This document shows, piece after piece, positions 37,484 to 46,394 of a DNA stretch of 64,000 bases (position 1 is the first letter of the stretch; each line of letters begins with the position of its first letter). The stretch covers positions 1,862,501-1,926,500 of the forward strand of contig NZ_JADBEG010000001.1 in NCBI RefSeq assembly GCF_014873755.1, written 5' to 3'. The DNA is from Amycolatopsis lexingtonensis (GTDB taxonomy: Bacteria > Actinomycetota > Actinomycetes > Mycobacteriales > Pseudonocardiaceae). The position numbers and the translations under genes were made by a program. Below the pieces are notes generated by a model. The model had not been told where the DNA came from and ran no database searches. It was given only the letters and a program-made list of their open reading frames with translations.

Positions 37484-38367
37484 AACTCGGATTCATCGGA
37501 CTGGGCGTGATGGGCGCCCCGATGGCCGCGCACCTGGTCGCGGCCGGGCACGACGTGAGCGGCTACGACGTCAACGCCGCCGCGGGGGAGAAGCTCGCGG
37601 CCGCCGGCGGGCGGGCCGCGACCGGGGTCGCCGACGCGGTCGCCGGTGCGGACGTCGTGATCACGATGCTGCCGAACCACCCGCAGGTCGAGGAGGTCGT
37701 GCTGGCCGCCGGTGGCGTGCTCGACGCCGCCGAACCCGGCACGCTGCTGATCGACATGAGCACGATCCGCCCCGAGACGTCGATCGCCGTCGCGGAAGCC
37801 GCGCGGGACAAGAAGATCCGCGTGCTCGACGCGCCGGTGTCGGGCGGCCAGGCCGGGGCCGAGCAGGCGTCGCTGTCCATCATGGTCGGTGGCTCCGGAG
37901 AAGACTTCGAGGCCGCGAAGCCGGTGTTCGACGTGCTCGGCAAGACCGTCGTGCACGTCGGCCCGCACGGCGCCGGCCAGGTCGTGAAGGCGGCCAACCA
38001 GCTCGTCGTGGGCGGGATCTACGGGCTCGTCGCCGAGGCCATCGTGCTGCTCGAAGCGTCCGGTGTGGACGCCGCGACCGGGCTGGACGTGCTCGCCGGG
38101 GGCCTCGCGGGCAGCCGGATCCTCGAACTCAAGCGCAAGTCCATGGTGGAGCGTCAGTTCGCGCCCGGCTTCCGGATCGACCTGCACCACAAGGACATGG
38201 GGATCGCGCTGGCCGCCGCCCGGCAGGCCGACGTCGCGCTCCCGCTCACCGGGCTGGTCGCCCAGCTCGTCGCCGCCGGCCGCGCCATGGGGTACGGCTC
38301 CCTGGACCACTCGGCCTTGCTGAAGGTCGTCGAACAGTTGTCGGGCCGCGTCCCGGCGGAGGTGTGA
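37480..38367 (+). CDS. glxR: 2-hydroxy-3-oxopropionate (tartronate semialdehyde) reductase
   Basis: A 295-aa beta-hydroxyacid dehydrogenase that reduces tartronate semialdehyde to glycerate. The N-terminal nucleotide motif is GFIGLGVMGAPMA; the substrate signature DAPVSGGQAGAEQASL is near residue 122, and the catalytic Lys lies in GAGQVVKAANQLVVGG near residue 171. The ATG overlaps the hyi stop, and the carboligase gene starts one base after its own stop, so the three genes are one operon. Confidence 0.9.
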   Translation: MKLGFIGLGVMGAPMAAHLVAAGHDVSGYDVNAAAGEKLAAAGGRAATGVADAVAGADVVITMLPNHPQVEEVVLAAGGVLDAAEPGTLLIDMSTIRPETSIAVAEAARDKKIRVLDAPVSGGQAGAEQASLSIMVGGSGEDFEAAKPVFDVLGKTVVHVGPHGAGQVVKAANQLVVGGIYGLVAEAIVLLEASGVDAATGLDVLAGGLAGSRILELKRKSMVERQFAPGFRIDLHHKDMGIALAAARQADVALPLTGLVAQLVAAGRAMGYGSLDHSALLKVVEQLSGRVPAEV

Positions 38368-38368
38368 C

Positions 38369-40057
38369 ATGCCCAGAATCCCCGCGATGCAGGCGGTCGT
38401 CGACGTCCTGGAAAGCGAAGGCGTCGACACCGTCTTCGGCTGCCCCGGCGCCGCGATCCTCCCGCTGTATAACGCCCTACAAGGCCGGGCGATCGAGCAC
38501 CTGATCGTCCGCCACGAGGAGGGCGCGACGCACATGGCCGACGGCTGGGCCAGGACGAACGGCAACGTCGGCGTCGCCATCGGCACCTCCGGTCCGGCCG
38601 GGACGAACATGATCACCGGGCTGTACACCGCGCACGCGGACTCGATCCCGATGATCTGCATCACCGGCCAGGCGGCCACGACGAAGCTGCACCAGGAAGC
38701 CTTCCAGGCGGTCGACATCGTCGAGATCGCCAAGCCGGTGACGAAGTGGGCGGTGCAGGTCAAGGAGGCCGCGCAGCTGCCGTGGATCTTCCGCGAGGCC
38801 TTCCGGATCGCCCGCTCGGGGCGGCCGGGCCCGGTGCTCATCGACCTGCCGATCGACGTCCAGAAGCAGGACATCGAATGGGACTCCTCGATCGACTCGC
38901 CGTTGCCCGTGACCAGGGTGACGCCGGCCGCCGCGCGGGTCGAGCGGGCCCTCGACCTGCTCTTGGCGGCCGAGCGCCCGATCATCCTGGCCGGTGGCGG
39001 CGTCGTCCTCGGCGAGGCGAGCGGGCAGCTGCGGGCGGCGGCCGAGCGCCTGGATGTCCCGGTGCAGGTGACGCTGATGGGCAAGGGGAGCTTCCCCGAG
39101 GACCATGAGCTGTTTGCCGGGATGGCCGGCATCCAGACGTCGCAGCGCTGGGCGAACGCGGCCTTCCTGGAGTCGGACCTGGTGCTGGCGCTGGGCGCGC
39201 GCTTCGGCGACCGGCACACCGGCGAGCTGTCGGTGTACCGGGGTGACCGGAAGTTCATCCACGTCGACATCGAGCCGACGCAGCTGGGCAAGGTGTTCGG
39301 GCCCGACCTCGGCATCGTCTCGGACACGCGCGAGTTCCTGGACGCGCTGCTGACGGCACTGGAGAAGCGCTCGACGGCACCACGCCGCGAGTGGGTCGGC
39401 CGGATCGCGGAGCTGAAGGAAGCGCTTCCCCGCCGCGAGGACTTCGACACGCTGCCGATCAAGGCGCCGCGGGTTTTCAAGGAGATCAACGAAACCTTCG
39501 GCGAGGACACGTACTTCGTCACCGCGATCGGGCTCTACCAGATCTGGTCGGGCCAGTTCCAGAAGGCGCACAAGCCGCGCCACTACCAGGTGTGCGGCCA
39601 GGCCGGCCCGCTCGGCTGGGAGATCCCCGCCGCGATCGGCGTCAAGAAGGCGCGACCCGAAGCCGAGGTCGTCGGCGTGGTCGGCGACTACTCGTTCCAG
39701 TTCCTCGTCGAGGAGCTGGCGGTCGCCGCGCAGTACGACGTCGGGTTCGTGCTGATCATGCTCAACAACGAGTACCTCGGCCTGATCCGCCAGGCCGAGA
39801 CCGGGTACGACATGAACTTCGAGGTCGACATCCACTACGACTCGAACGGCACGGACAACGTCAAGATCATGGAGGCCTACGGCTGCTCCGGCACCCGCGT
39901 GCACGAGCCGGGGGAGATCCGGACGTCCCTGGAGTGGGCGCGCAAGGAGGCCGAGCGCACCAGCCGCCCGGTCCTGGTCGAGATCATGATCGAGCGCGAG
40001 GGCAACGCCGCCATGGGTGCCGCTCTCGACGCCGTGAAGGAGTTTGAGCCCGCGTAA
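38369..40057 (+). CDS. gcl: Glyoxylate carboligase (tartronate-semialdehyde synthase)
   Basis: A 562-aa ThDP enzyme that joins two glyoxylates to tartronate semialdehyde and CO2. The family-specific segments are strong: TSGPAGTNMITGLYTAHADS, CGQAGPLGWEIPAAIGV, FQFLVEELAVAAQYDV and NNEYLGLIRQAE. One odd feature: E. coli Gcl has Val51 where other ThDP enzymes have the catalytic Glu, but here the segment reads IVRHEEGATHMADGW with Glu50 at that position. A different donor preference is therefore possible. A long hairpin terminator follows. Confidence 0.88.
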   Translation: MPRIPAMQAVVDVLESEGVDTVFGCPGAAILPLYNALQGRAIEHLIVRHEEGATHMADGWARTNGNVGVAIGTSGPAGTNMITGLYTAHADSIPMICITGQAATTKLHQEAFQAVDIVEIAKPVTKWAVQVKEAAQLPWIFREAFRIARSGRPGPVLIDLPIDVQKQDIEWDSSIDSPLPVTRVTPAAARVERALDLLLAAERPIILAGGGVVLGEASGQLRAAAERLDVPVQVTLMGKGSFPEDHELFAGMAGIQTSQRWANAAFLESDLVLALGARFGDRHTGELSVYRGDRKFIHVDIEPTQLGKVFGPDLGIVSDTREFLDALLTALEKRSTAPRREWVGRIAELKEALPRREDFDTLPIKAPRVFKEINETFGEDTYFVTAIGLYQIWSGQFQKAHKPRHYQVCGQAGPLGWEIPAAIGVKKARPEAEVVGVVGDYSFQFLVEELAVAAQYDVGFVLIMLNNEYLGLIRQAETGYDMNFEVDIHYDSNGTDNVKIMEAYGCSGTRVHEPGEIRTSLEWARKEAERTSRPVLVEIMIEREGNAAMGAALDAVKEFEPA

Positions 40058-40072
40058 CACCCGCGTGACCAC

Positions 40073-40108
40073 GGCCGCCGCACGAGACCCCGACCTCGTG
40101 CGGCGGCC
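40073..40108. terminator. 14-bp perfect hairpin terminator after gcl
   Basis: GGCCGCCGCACGAG (40073-40086) and CTCGTGCGGCGGCC (40095-40108) form a perfect stem with an 8-base loop, followed by TTTCCG. It separates the glyoxylate operon from the xanthine dehydrogenase operon. Confidence 0.88.
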
Positions 40109-40251
40109 TTTCCGCGTCCGGGGCCCGGCGGTTGTCGGAAAGTACAAACCGGGGTCGCAAATTCACCCTTCTTTCAGGGGTTTTGCCGTGGCCCCGGCCA
40201 CACCCGAGCGTGTGTACTCCTTGACGAAGCAGCCCCGAAAGGACGTCCACA

Positions 40252-41121
40252 GTGGAATTCCTCCGACCCGCCTCGCTGGCCGACGCGCTCGCCGCGCGTG
40301 CCGCGAACCCCGGTGCGGTCCCGATCGCCGGCGGCACGGACGTGATGGTCGAGCTCAACTTCGACCACCGCCGTCCCGGCGCCCTGCTCGACCTCGGCCG
40401 CGTCGCCGAGCTGCACGAGCACGGCACCGACGACGGCCGGATCCGGCTCGGCGCGGCCGTGCCCTACACCCGGATCATCGCCGAGCTGGGTGCGAAGTTG
40501 CCCGGCCTGGCGATGGCCGCGCGGACCGTCGGGTCCCCGCAGATCCGCAACCGCGGCTCCGTGGGCGGCAACCTGGGCGCGGCTTCGCCCGCGGGCGACT
40601 CGCACCCGGCCCTCCTGGCCGCCGACGCCGAGGTCGAAATCGCGTCGGTACGCGGCACCCGGGTCGTGCCGGCGAAGGACTTCTACGTCGGGGTCAAGCG
40701 CAACGTCCTCGAGCCGGACGAACTGATCACGGCCGTGCTCATCGACCCGGCCACCGGGCCGCAGCAGTTCAGCAAGATCGGCACGCGCAACGCCATGGTC
40801 ATCGCCGTTGCCGCTTTCGGGCTGGCGCTGCACCCGGAGGAACGGCGGGTCGGCACCGGCGTCGGCTCGGCCGCGCCGACGCCCCGCCGAGCGCTCGACG
40901 CCGAGGAGTTCCTGGCCGGCGAGCTGGACTGGGAGTCGCGCCGACCGGTGGCCGATTCGGTCAAACGCCGCTTCGGTGACTTGGTCGCCGGAGCCGCGTC
41001 CCCGATCGACGACGTCCGCGGCAGCGCGGCCTACCGGCGCCATGCACTGGGGGTCATGGCGCGGCGCACGCTGACCTGGGCCTGGACCGAATACTGCGGA
41101 GGGAGCGCGAAGTGCGCGTGA
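40252..41121 (+). CDS. Xanthine dehydrogenase FAD-binding subunit
   Basis: A 289-aa medium subunit of the xanthine dehydrogenase/CO dehydrogenase family. FAD-binding loops are PIAGGTDVMVEL (about residue 24) and RNRGSVGGNLGAASPAGD (about residue 98). The GTG has a GAAAGGA site about 9 bases upstream. Its last 10 bases overlap the iron-sulfur subunit gene. With that and the molybdopterin subunit it forms a complete three-subunit hydroxylase. Confidence 0.88.
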   Translation: MEFLRPASLADALAARAANPGAVPIAGGTDVMVELNFDHRRPGALLDLGRVAELHEHGTDDGRIRLGAAVPYTRIIAELGAKLPGLAMAARTVGSPQIRNRGSVGGNLGAASPAGDSHPALLAADAEVEIASVRGTRVVPAKDFYVGVKRNVLEPDELITAVLIDPATGPQQFSKIGTRNAMVIAVAAFGLALHPEERRVGTGVGSAAPTPRRALDAEEFLAGELDWESRRPVADSVKRRFGDLVAGAASPIDDVRGSAAYRRHALGVMARRTLTWAWTEYCGGSAKCA

Positions 41122-41582
41122 ACGTCACCGTCAACGGCGAATCCCGCCAGGCGGACAACGTCTGGGAAGGCGAGAGCCTGCTCTACGTGCTGCGCGAGCG
41201 GCTCGGCCTCCCGGGCTCGAAGAACGCCTGTGAGCAGGGCGAATGTGGATCCTGCACGGTCTACCTCGACGGCGTCCCGGCGTGCGCGTGCCTGGTCGCG
41301 GCCGGGCAGGCCGAGGGCCGCGACGTCGTCACCGTCGAAGGCTTGGCGGAAGGAGACGACCTCGACCCGGTGCAGGAGTCGTTCGTCGAGAAGGGCGCCG
41401 TCCAGTGCGGCTTCTGCACGCCCGGCCTGCTGGTCGCCGCGCACGACCTGATCGAGCGCGTCCCGGATCCGAGTGACGTCGAGATCCGCGAGGCCCTCGC
41501 GGGGAACCTCTGCCGCTGCACCGGGTACGAGAAGATCCTCGACGCCGTCCGCGACGCCGCCGCGAAGAAGGCCGTCCGATGA
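41112..41582 (+). CDS. Xanthine dehydrogenase [2Fe-2S] subunit
   Basis: A 156-aa small subunit with two [2Fe-2S] clusters: the plant-ferredoxin-type set in ACEQGECGSCTVYLDG plus a distal Cys, and the helical-domain set in QCGFCTPG and CRCTGYEKI. It transfers electrons from the Mo site to FAD. The GTG start is inside the preceding gene; GGAGGGAG precedes it. ATGA overlap with the next gene. Confidence 0.9.
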   Translation: MRVNVTVNGESRQADNVWEGESLLYVLRERLGLPGSKNACEQGECGSCTVYLDGVPACACLVAAGQAEGRDVVTVEGLAEGDDLDPVQESFVEKGAVQCGFCTPGLLVAAHDLIERVPDPSDVEIREALAGNLCRCTGYEKILDAVRDAAAKKAVR

Positions 41583-43870
41583 GCGCCCCGGCCCGCTCCC
41601 CGCAGGAGCTGCACGACACTATCGCCGGCGGCATCGGCGAAAGCCCGCTGCGCCCGGACGGCACGCTCAAGGTCCGCGGCGAGTTCGCCTACTCCTCGGA
41701 CCTGTGGCACGAGGACATGCTGTGGGGCGCCACCCTGCGCAGCCCGCACCCGCACGCCCGAATCGTCCGCCTCGACGTCTCCCGCGCGCTGGCCCAGCCG
41801 GGCGTGCACGCGGTGCTGACCCACGAGGACGTACCCGGCGAGAACGTCTACGGCCTGAAGTACCAGGACACCCCGGCGCTGGCCGACGGCCTGGTCCGCT
41901 ACCAGGGCGAGCCGATCGCGATCCTCGCGGCCGACCACCCGGAGATCGCGCGGCAGGCGCTCAAGGAGATCGTCGTCGAGTACGACGTCCTCGAGCCGAT
42001 CACCGACCCCGAGCGCGCCGCGCACGACGACACGCTGCCGAAGCTGCACCCGGGCGGGAACCTGGTCCGCCACCAGCGGATCGTCAAGGGCGACCCCACC
42101 GCGACGGCAGACGTAGTGGTCTCCGGCGTCTACGAGATCGGCATGCAGGACCAGGCGTTCCTCGGCCCGGAGTCCGGCCTCGCGGTACCGGCTGAGGACG
42201 GCGGTGTCGACCTCTACCTGGCGACCCAGTGGCTGCACGTCGACCAGCGCCAGACGGCGAAGGCCCTCGGCCTCCCGCTGGAGAAGGTGCGGCTGACGCT
42301 GTCCGGGGTCGGCGGCGCGTTCGGCGGCCGCGAGGACCTGTCCATGCAGATCCACTCGTGCATGCTCGCGCTGCGCACCGGCCGCCCGGTGAAGATGAGC
42401 TACAACCGCCTGGAGTCGTTCTTCGGGCACGTCCACCGCCACCCGGCGAAGATGTACTACGAGCACGGCGCCACCCGCGATGGGAAGCTCGTCTACGTCC
42501 GGGCGAAGCTGTACTTCGACGGCGGCGCGTACGCGTCCAAGACCCCGGTCGTGGTCGGCAACGGCACCACGCTGAGCGTCGGTCCCTACGACGTCCCGAA
42601 CGCGCACATCGAAGGCTGGGGCGTCTACACCAACAACCCGACCTGCGGCGCGATGCGCGGCCTCGGCGCGGTCCAGCCGACGTACGCCTACGAGTCCCAA
42701 ATGGACAAGCTCGCGTCCGCTTTGGACATGGACCCGGCGGAACTGCGGATCCGCAACGCGCTGAGCGAAGGGTCCACTGTGGTCACCGGCCAGGTGGTCG
42801 ACTTCCCGGCGCCGGTGGCCGAGCTGGTGCAGCGGCTGCGTGACCTGCCGCTGCCACCCGAACCGACCGGTGAACGCGACATCCGCGAGCTGCCCGGTGG
42901 CGCGTCCAACACCACCCACGGCGAAGGCGTCGTCCGCGGCGTCGGCTACGGCGTCACGATCAAGAACATCTCCTACGCCGAAGGCCTCGACGACTATTCG
43001 ACCGCCCGCGTGCGCCTGGAGGTGCTCGGCGGCGAGCCGGTGGCCATGGTGCACACCGCCGCGGCCGAGGTCGGCCAGGGCTTGGTGACGCTGCAGCAGC
43101 AGATCGCCCGCACCGAACTGGGCCTGACCCGGGTGAGCGTCCACCCGGCCGACACGAGCGTCGGCGACGCGGGCTCCAGCTCGGCGTCGCGCCAGACGTA
43201 CGTGACCGGTGGCGCGGTCCGCAACGCCTGCCGCGCGGTCGCCGAGGCCGTCTACGCGCGGCTCGGGGTGCCGGCCGAGGGCATGTCCCTGACCGGCGGG
43301 AAGGTCGTGGCGGCCGACGGCGAAGTCGTCGCGGACCTGGCCGAACTGCTCGGCGATACCGCGATCGAGGAGACCCGCGAGTTCCACCACCGCCCGACCT
43401 ACCCGCTCGACCCGGAGACCGGCCAGGGCGACGCCCACGTCCAGTACGGCTTCTCGGCCCACCGCGCGGTGGTCGACGTCGACCTGGACCTCGGCCTGGT
43501 CAAGGTCGTCCAGCTCGACTGCGCCCAGGACGTCGGCAAGGCGATGAACCCCGACGCCGTCGTCGCCCAGATCCAGGGCGGCTCGGCGCAGGGCCTCGGC
43601 CTCGCCGTCATGGAAGAAATCCTGGTCGAGGGCGGCAAGGTGCGGAACCCGTCGTTCACCGACTACCTCATCCCGACCATCCTCGACATGCCGCCGATGC
43701 GCGTCGACGTCCTCGAACGGCCCGACCCGCACGCGCCCTACGGTGTCCGCGGCGTCGGCGAGCCGCCCACGATCTCGGCCACGCCGGCGATCGCCAACGC
43801 CATCCGCGCGGCCACCGGCCTCGAGCTGCCGCGCGTCCCGATCCGCCCCGAGCACATCACAGGAGTTTGA
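41579..43870 (+). CDS. Xanthine dehydrogenase molybdopterin-binding subunit
   Basis: A 763-aa large subunit. Key segments: GVGGAFGGRED (molybdopterin contact, about residue 242), MRGLGAVQPTYAYE (substrate-binding Arg, about residue 361) and the C-terminal GVRGVGEPPTISATPA, whose Glu (about residue 728) is the catalytic base. Length fits bacterial three-subunit xanthine dehydrogenases (PucD type). The following guanine deaminase and purine permease genes support xanthine/hypoxanthine as substrate. Other aldehyde oxidase-type substrates cannot be excluded by eye. Confidence 0.88.
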   Translation: MSAPARSPQELHDTIAGGIGESPLRPDGTLKVRGEFAYSSDLWHEDMLWGATLRSPHPHARIVRLDVSRALAQPGVHAVLTHEDVPGENVYGLKYQDTPALADGLVRYQGEPIAILAADHPEIARQALKEIVVEYDVLEPITDPERAAHDDTLPKLHPGGNLVRHQRIVKGDPTATADVVVSGVYEIGMQDQAFLGPESGLAVPAEDGGVDLYLATQWLHVDQRQTAKALGLPLEKVRLTLSGVGGAFGGREDLSMQIHSCMLALRTGRPVKMSYNRLESFFGHVHRHPAKMYYEHGATRDGKLVYVRAKLYFDGGAYASKTPVVVGNGTTLSVGPYDVPNAHIEGWGVYTNNPTCGAMRGLGAVQPTYAYESQMDKLASALDMDPAELRIRNALSEGSTVVTGQVVDFPAPVAELVQRLRDLPLPPEPTGERDIRELPGGASNTTHGEGVVRGVGYGVTIKNISYAEGLDDYSTARVRLEVLGGEPVAMVHTAAAEVGQGLVTLQQQIARTELGLTRVSVHPADTSVGDAGSSSASRQTYVTGGAVRNACRAVAEAVYARLGVPAEGMSLTGGKVVAADGEVVADLAELLGDTAIEETREFHHRPTYPLDPETGQGDAHVQYGFSAHRAVVDVDLDLGLVKVVQLDCAQDVGKAMNPDAVVAQIQGGSAQGLGLAVMEEILVEGGKVRNPSFTDYLIPTILDMPPMRVDVLERPDPHAPYGVRGVGEPPTISATPAIANAIRAATGLELPRVPIRPEHITGV

Positions 43871-43871
43871 G

Positions 43872-44354
43872 ATGACCACGTCGATTTCCGTCGAGCAGGA
43901 ATGGCTCGGCGAAGCCGTCCGCATCGCGGAGACCAACGTCGCGAACGGCGGCGGCCCGTTCGGCGCGCTGATCGTCAAGGACGGCGAGGTCGTCTCGACC
44001 GGCGTCAACCGCGTCACCGCGAGCCTCGACCCGACCGCGCACGCCGAAGTCGTCGCGATCCGCGCGGCCTGCCAGGCGCTCGGCACGTTCAAGCTCGACG
44101 GCTGCGTGCTCGTCTCCAGCTGCGAGCCGTGCCCGATGTGCCTGTCGTCGGCGCTGTGGGCGCGGGTGGACAAGGTGATCTTCGCCGCCGACCGCGACGA
44201 CGCGGCCAAGGCCGGCTTCGACGACCGCGCCTTCTACGAACTGTTCGACCGCCCGCGCGAAACGTGGACGGTACCCGTGACGCGACTGTCCACGAAGGAC
44301 GGTTTCGCACCCTTCGCGGCCTGGCTCGACAAGGCCGACCGCACCGACTACTGA
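43872..44354 (+). CDS. guaD: Guanine deaminase (CDA-fold nucleoside deaminase)
   Basis: A 160-aa zinc deaminase of the Bacillus GuaD type. The zinc site is TAHAEVVAI (His and catalytic Glu) and SCEPCPMCLSSALWARV (two Cys). The C-terminal tail FAPFAAWLDKADRTDY is also typical of guanine deaminases. The ATG lies one base after the xanthine dehydrogenase stop with AGGAG upstream. It would supply xanthine to the enzyme encoded just before it. Confidence 0.9.
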   Translation: MTTSISVEQEWLGEAVRIAETNVANGGGPFGALIVKDGEVVSTGVNRVTASLDPTAHAEVVAIRAACQALGTFKLDGCVLVSSCEPCPMCLSSALWARVDKVIFAADRDDAAKAGFDDRAFYELFDRPRETWTVPVTRLSTKDGFAPFAAWLDKADRTDY

Positions 44355-44462
44355 CCCACAAGGCCAGCTGACCGGAGCACAACCCAACGATCGTCCCGCT
44401 CGCCCAGGCACGGCGTAGTGCCTAGGCCTGGCCGAGCACACCCACCGGCAAGGGCAGGACGC

Positions 44463-45908
44463 ATGACCCAGACCGAAGTCCCCACCCCAGTAGTCGAGGA
44501 AGTATCCCCGCAACGCCGTTCCCTGCTCGACAAACTGTTCGAGCTGCGGGCCCGGCAGAGCACGATCGGCCGCGAAGTCCGCGGCGGCGTCACGACCTTC
44601 GTCGCGATGGCGTACATCGTGCTCCTCAACCCGCTCATCCTCGGCGCGTCCGCCGACATCACCGGCGCCCGGCTGTCGGCCGCCCAGGTGACCACCGCGA
44701 CGGCGCTGGCCGCCGCCGTGATGACCGTCCTCATGGGACTCGTCGGCAACGCGCCGCTCGCGCTGGCCGCCGGGCTCGGCATCAACGGCATCGTCGCCTT
44801 CCAGATGGCCCCGTCGATGACGTGGGCGCAGGCGTTCGGGCTGGTCGTGCTCGAAGGCGTGTGCATCGTGCTGATGGCCGTCAGCGGTGTGCGCGAACGG
44901 ATCATGAACGCGATCCCGCGGCCGCTCAAGATGGCGATCACCGTCGGGATCGGGCTCTACATCGCCCTGGTCGGGCTGGTCAGCGCCGGGTTCGTGACCC
45001 GGATGCCGGACGCGGCGCAGACCACGGTCCCGGTCCGCCTCGGGGCGAGCGGGCACCTGCACGGCTGGCCGATCGTCGTGTTCTGCTTCGGCCTGCTGCT
45101 GATGATCGTGCTGCTGGCTCGCAAGGTGCCGGGCGCGGTGCTGATCAGCATCGGCGTGGCGACGGTGTTCGCGGTCGTGCTGCACGAGGGGTTCGGCGTC
45201 GGCGGCTGGGGCCTGACCACGCCGGCGCTGCCCGACCACGTCGTCGCGGCGCCGGACTTCGGGCTCTTCGGTCACATCGACCTCTTCGGCGGCTTCGCCT
45301 CGGCGGGCGCGCTCGCGGCGACGGTGTTCCTGTTCACGCTGGTGCTGTCCGGCTTCTTCGACGCGATGGGCACGATCACCAGCGTCTCGGACGAAGCCGG
45401 GCTGTCGAAGAACGGCAAGGTCCCGCGGATGGGCCGGATCCTGCTGGTCGACGGCGCGGGCGCGATCGCGGGCGGCGTCACCGGCTCGTCGCCGAACACG
45501 GTGTTCCTGGAGTCCGCCGCCGGCGTCGGCGAAGGCGCCCGGACCGGCCTCGCGAGTGTCGTCACCGGGCTGCTGTTCGCCGGGACGCTGCTGTTCACGC
45601 CGCTCGCCGGGGTAGTCCCGGCGCAGGCCGCGGCGCCCGCGCTGGTGGTCATCGGCGGCATGATGGTCGCGCAGTGCCGCAACATCCCGTGGAACGACCC
45701 CGACTACACGATCCCGGTGTTCCTGACCGCCGCACTGATCCCGTTCACCTATTCGATCACCAACGGCGTCGGCGCCGGCCTGATCGCGTTCGTGCTCATC
45801 AAGATCGGCCGTGGCAAGTGGCGCGAGGCCGGCTGGCTGCTTTCCCTGCTGGCGCTGGTGTTCGCGGTGTACTTCGCCGTCGATGGCGTCGAAGCCCTTT
45901 TCCGCTAA
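44463..45908 (+). CDS. NCS2-family (AzgA-type) purine permease
   Basis: A 481-aa membrane protein with about 13 helices. The leader REVRGGVTTFVAMAYIVLLNP, ALAAGLGINGIVAF and FFDAMGTITSVSDEAGL are hallmarks of AzgA/PbuG-type hypoxanthine/guanine permeases, and SSPNTVFLESAAGVGEGART is the second conserved motif. The ATG at 44463 lies after a GGGCAGGA-like site. In context it imports purine bases for the deaminase and xanthine dehydrogenase. A small hairpin (AGGCAC/GTGCCT, 44406-44423) lies in its leader, significance unknown. Confidence 0.9.
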   Translation: MTQTEVPTPVVEEVSPQRRSLLDKLFELRARQSTIGREVRGGVTTFVAMAYIVLLNPLILGASADITGARLSAAQVTTATALAAAVMTVLMGLVGNAPLALAAGLGINGIVAFQMAPSMTWAQAFGLVVLEGVCIVLMAVSGVRERIMNAIPRPLKMAITVGIGLYIALVGLVSAGFVTRMPDAAQTTVPVRLGASGHLHGWPIVVFCFGLLLMIVLLARKVPGAVLISIGVATVFAVVLHEGFGVGGWGLTTPALPDHVVAAPDFGLFGHIDLFGGFASAGALAATVFLFTLVLSGFFDAMGTITSVSDEAGLSKNGKVPRMGRILLVDGAGAIAGGVTGSSPNTVFLESAAGVGEGARTGLASVVTGLLFAGTLLFTPLAGVVPAQAAAPALVVIGGMMVAQCRNIPWNDPDYTIPVFLTAALIPFTYSITNGVGAGLIAFVLIKIGRGKWREAGWLLSLLALVFAVYFAVDGVEALFR

Positions 45909-45918
45909 GGAGATCCCC

Positions 45919-46335
45919 GTGGCCCTGATGTTCTTCAACGGTGGCGCCATGCGCGGCGAACCGCTGCACCACCTGCTGGAAGGTTCGCCGTTCGTGGGCG
46001 CCGCGCGGACGGCGGCGAAGTACCGGTTCTACGCCGTCGGTTCGCAATGCCCGGCGCTGTACCCGGTCTCGCACGGCGGTGCCGAGGTGACCGGCGAGGT
46101 CTACGACGTCTCGCTGGACGACCTGCGCGACAAGGTACTGCCGTCCGAGCCGCACGAGCTGGAGCTGGGTGTGGTGGAGCTGACCGACGGCAGTTCGGCG
46201 TTCGCGATGCTGCTGCGGCGGCCGTACACCTCGCACGTCGCCCTGCGGGACATCACCGAGATCGGCGACTGGCGGGCGTACTGTGTCGAAAGGTCCCAAT
46301 CCGACCGGCAGCCACGGCGGAACGCGTGCCGGTGA
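45919..46335 (+). CDS. Stand-alone allophanate-hydrolase-C-like (gamma-glutamylcyclotransferase-fold) protein
   Basis: A 138-aa protein resembling the C-terminal domain of allophanate hydrolase. MFFNGGAMRGEPLHHLLEG at the start, KYRFYAVGSQCPALYPV and PHELELGVVELTDG are characteristic. No amidase domain is attached. AAGGAG lies 6 bases before the GTG, 10 bp after the permease stop. In AtzF the domain acts after amidase cleavage in urea/allophanate breakdown; here a ureide-linked step is suggested only by neighbours. The last ~20 residues are charged and may be non-conserved. Confidence 0.72.
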   Translation: MALMFFNGGAMRGEPLHHLLEGSPFVGAARTAAKYRFYAVGSQCPALYPVSHGGAEVTGEVYDVSLDDLRDKVLPSEPHELELGVVELTDGSSAFAMLLRRPYTSHVALRDITEIGDWRAYCVERSQSDRQPRRNACR

Positions 46336-46394
46336 GCCGGTCGACTCCGGATCGTGTCCGCCTACTTTCGGTCAGATCGGGACCAAGCGAGCGC

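Noticed and set aside
41261..44209. Long minus-strand open frame across the xanthine dehydrogenase genes
   Set aside because: No motif or signal is visible in its translation, whereas the plus-strand genes have complete cofactor motifs. Antisense shadow.
44355..44462. Possible purine riboswitch in the leader of the NCS2 permease gene
   Set aside because: Only a 6-bp hairpin (AGGCAC/GTGCCT) is visible; none of the conserved purine or xanthine riboswitch core sequences were found.
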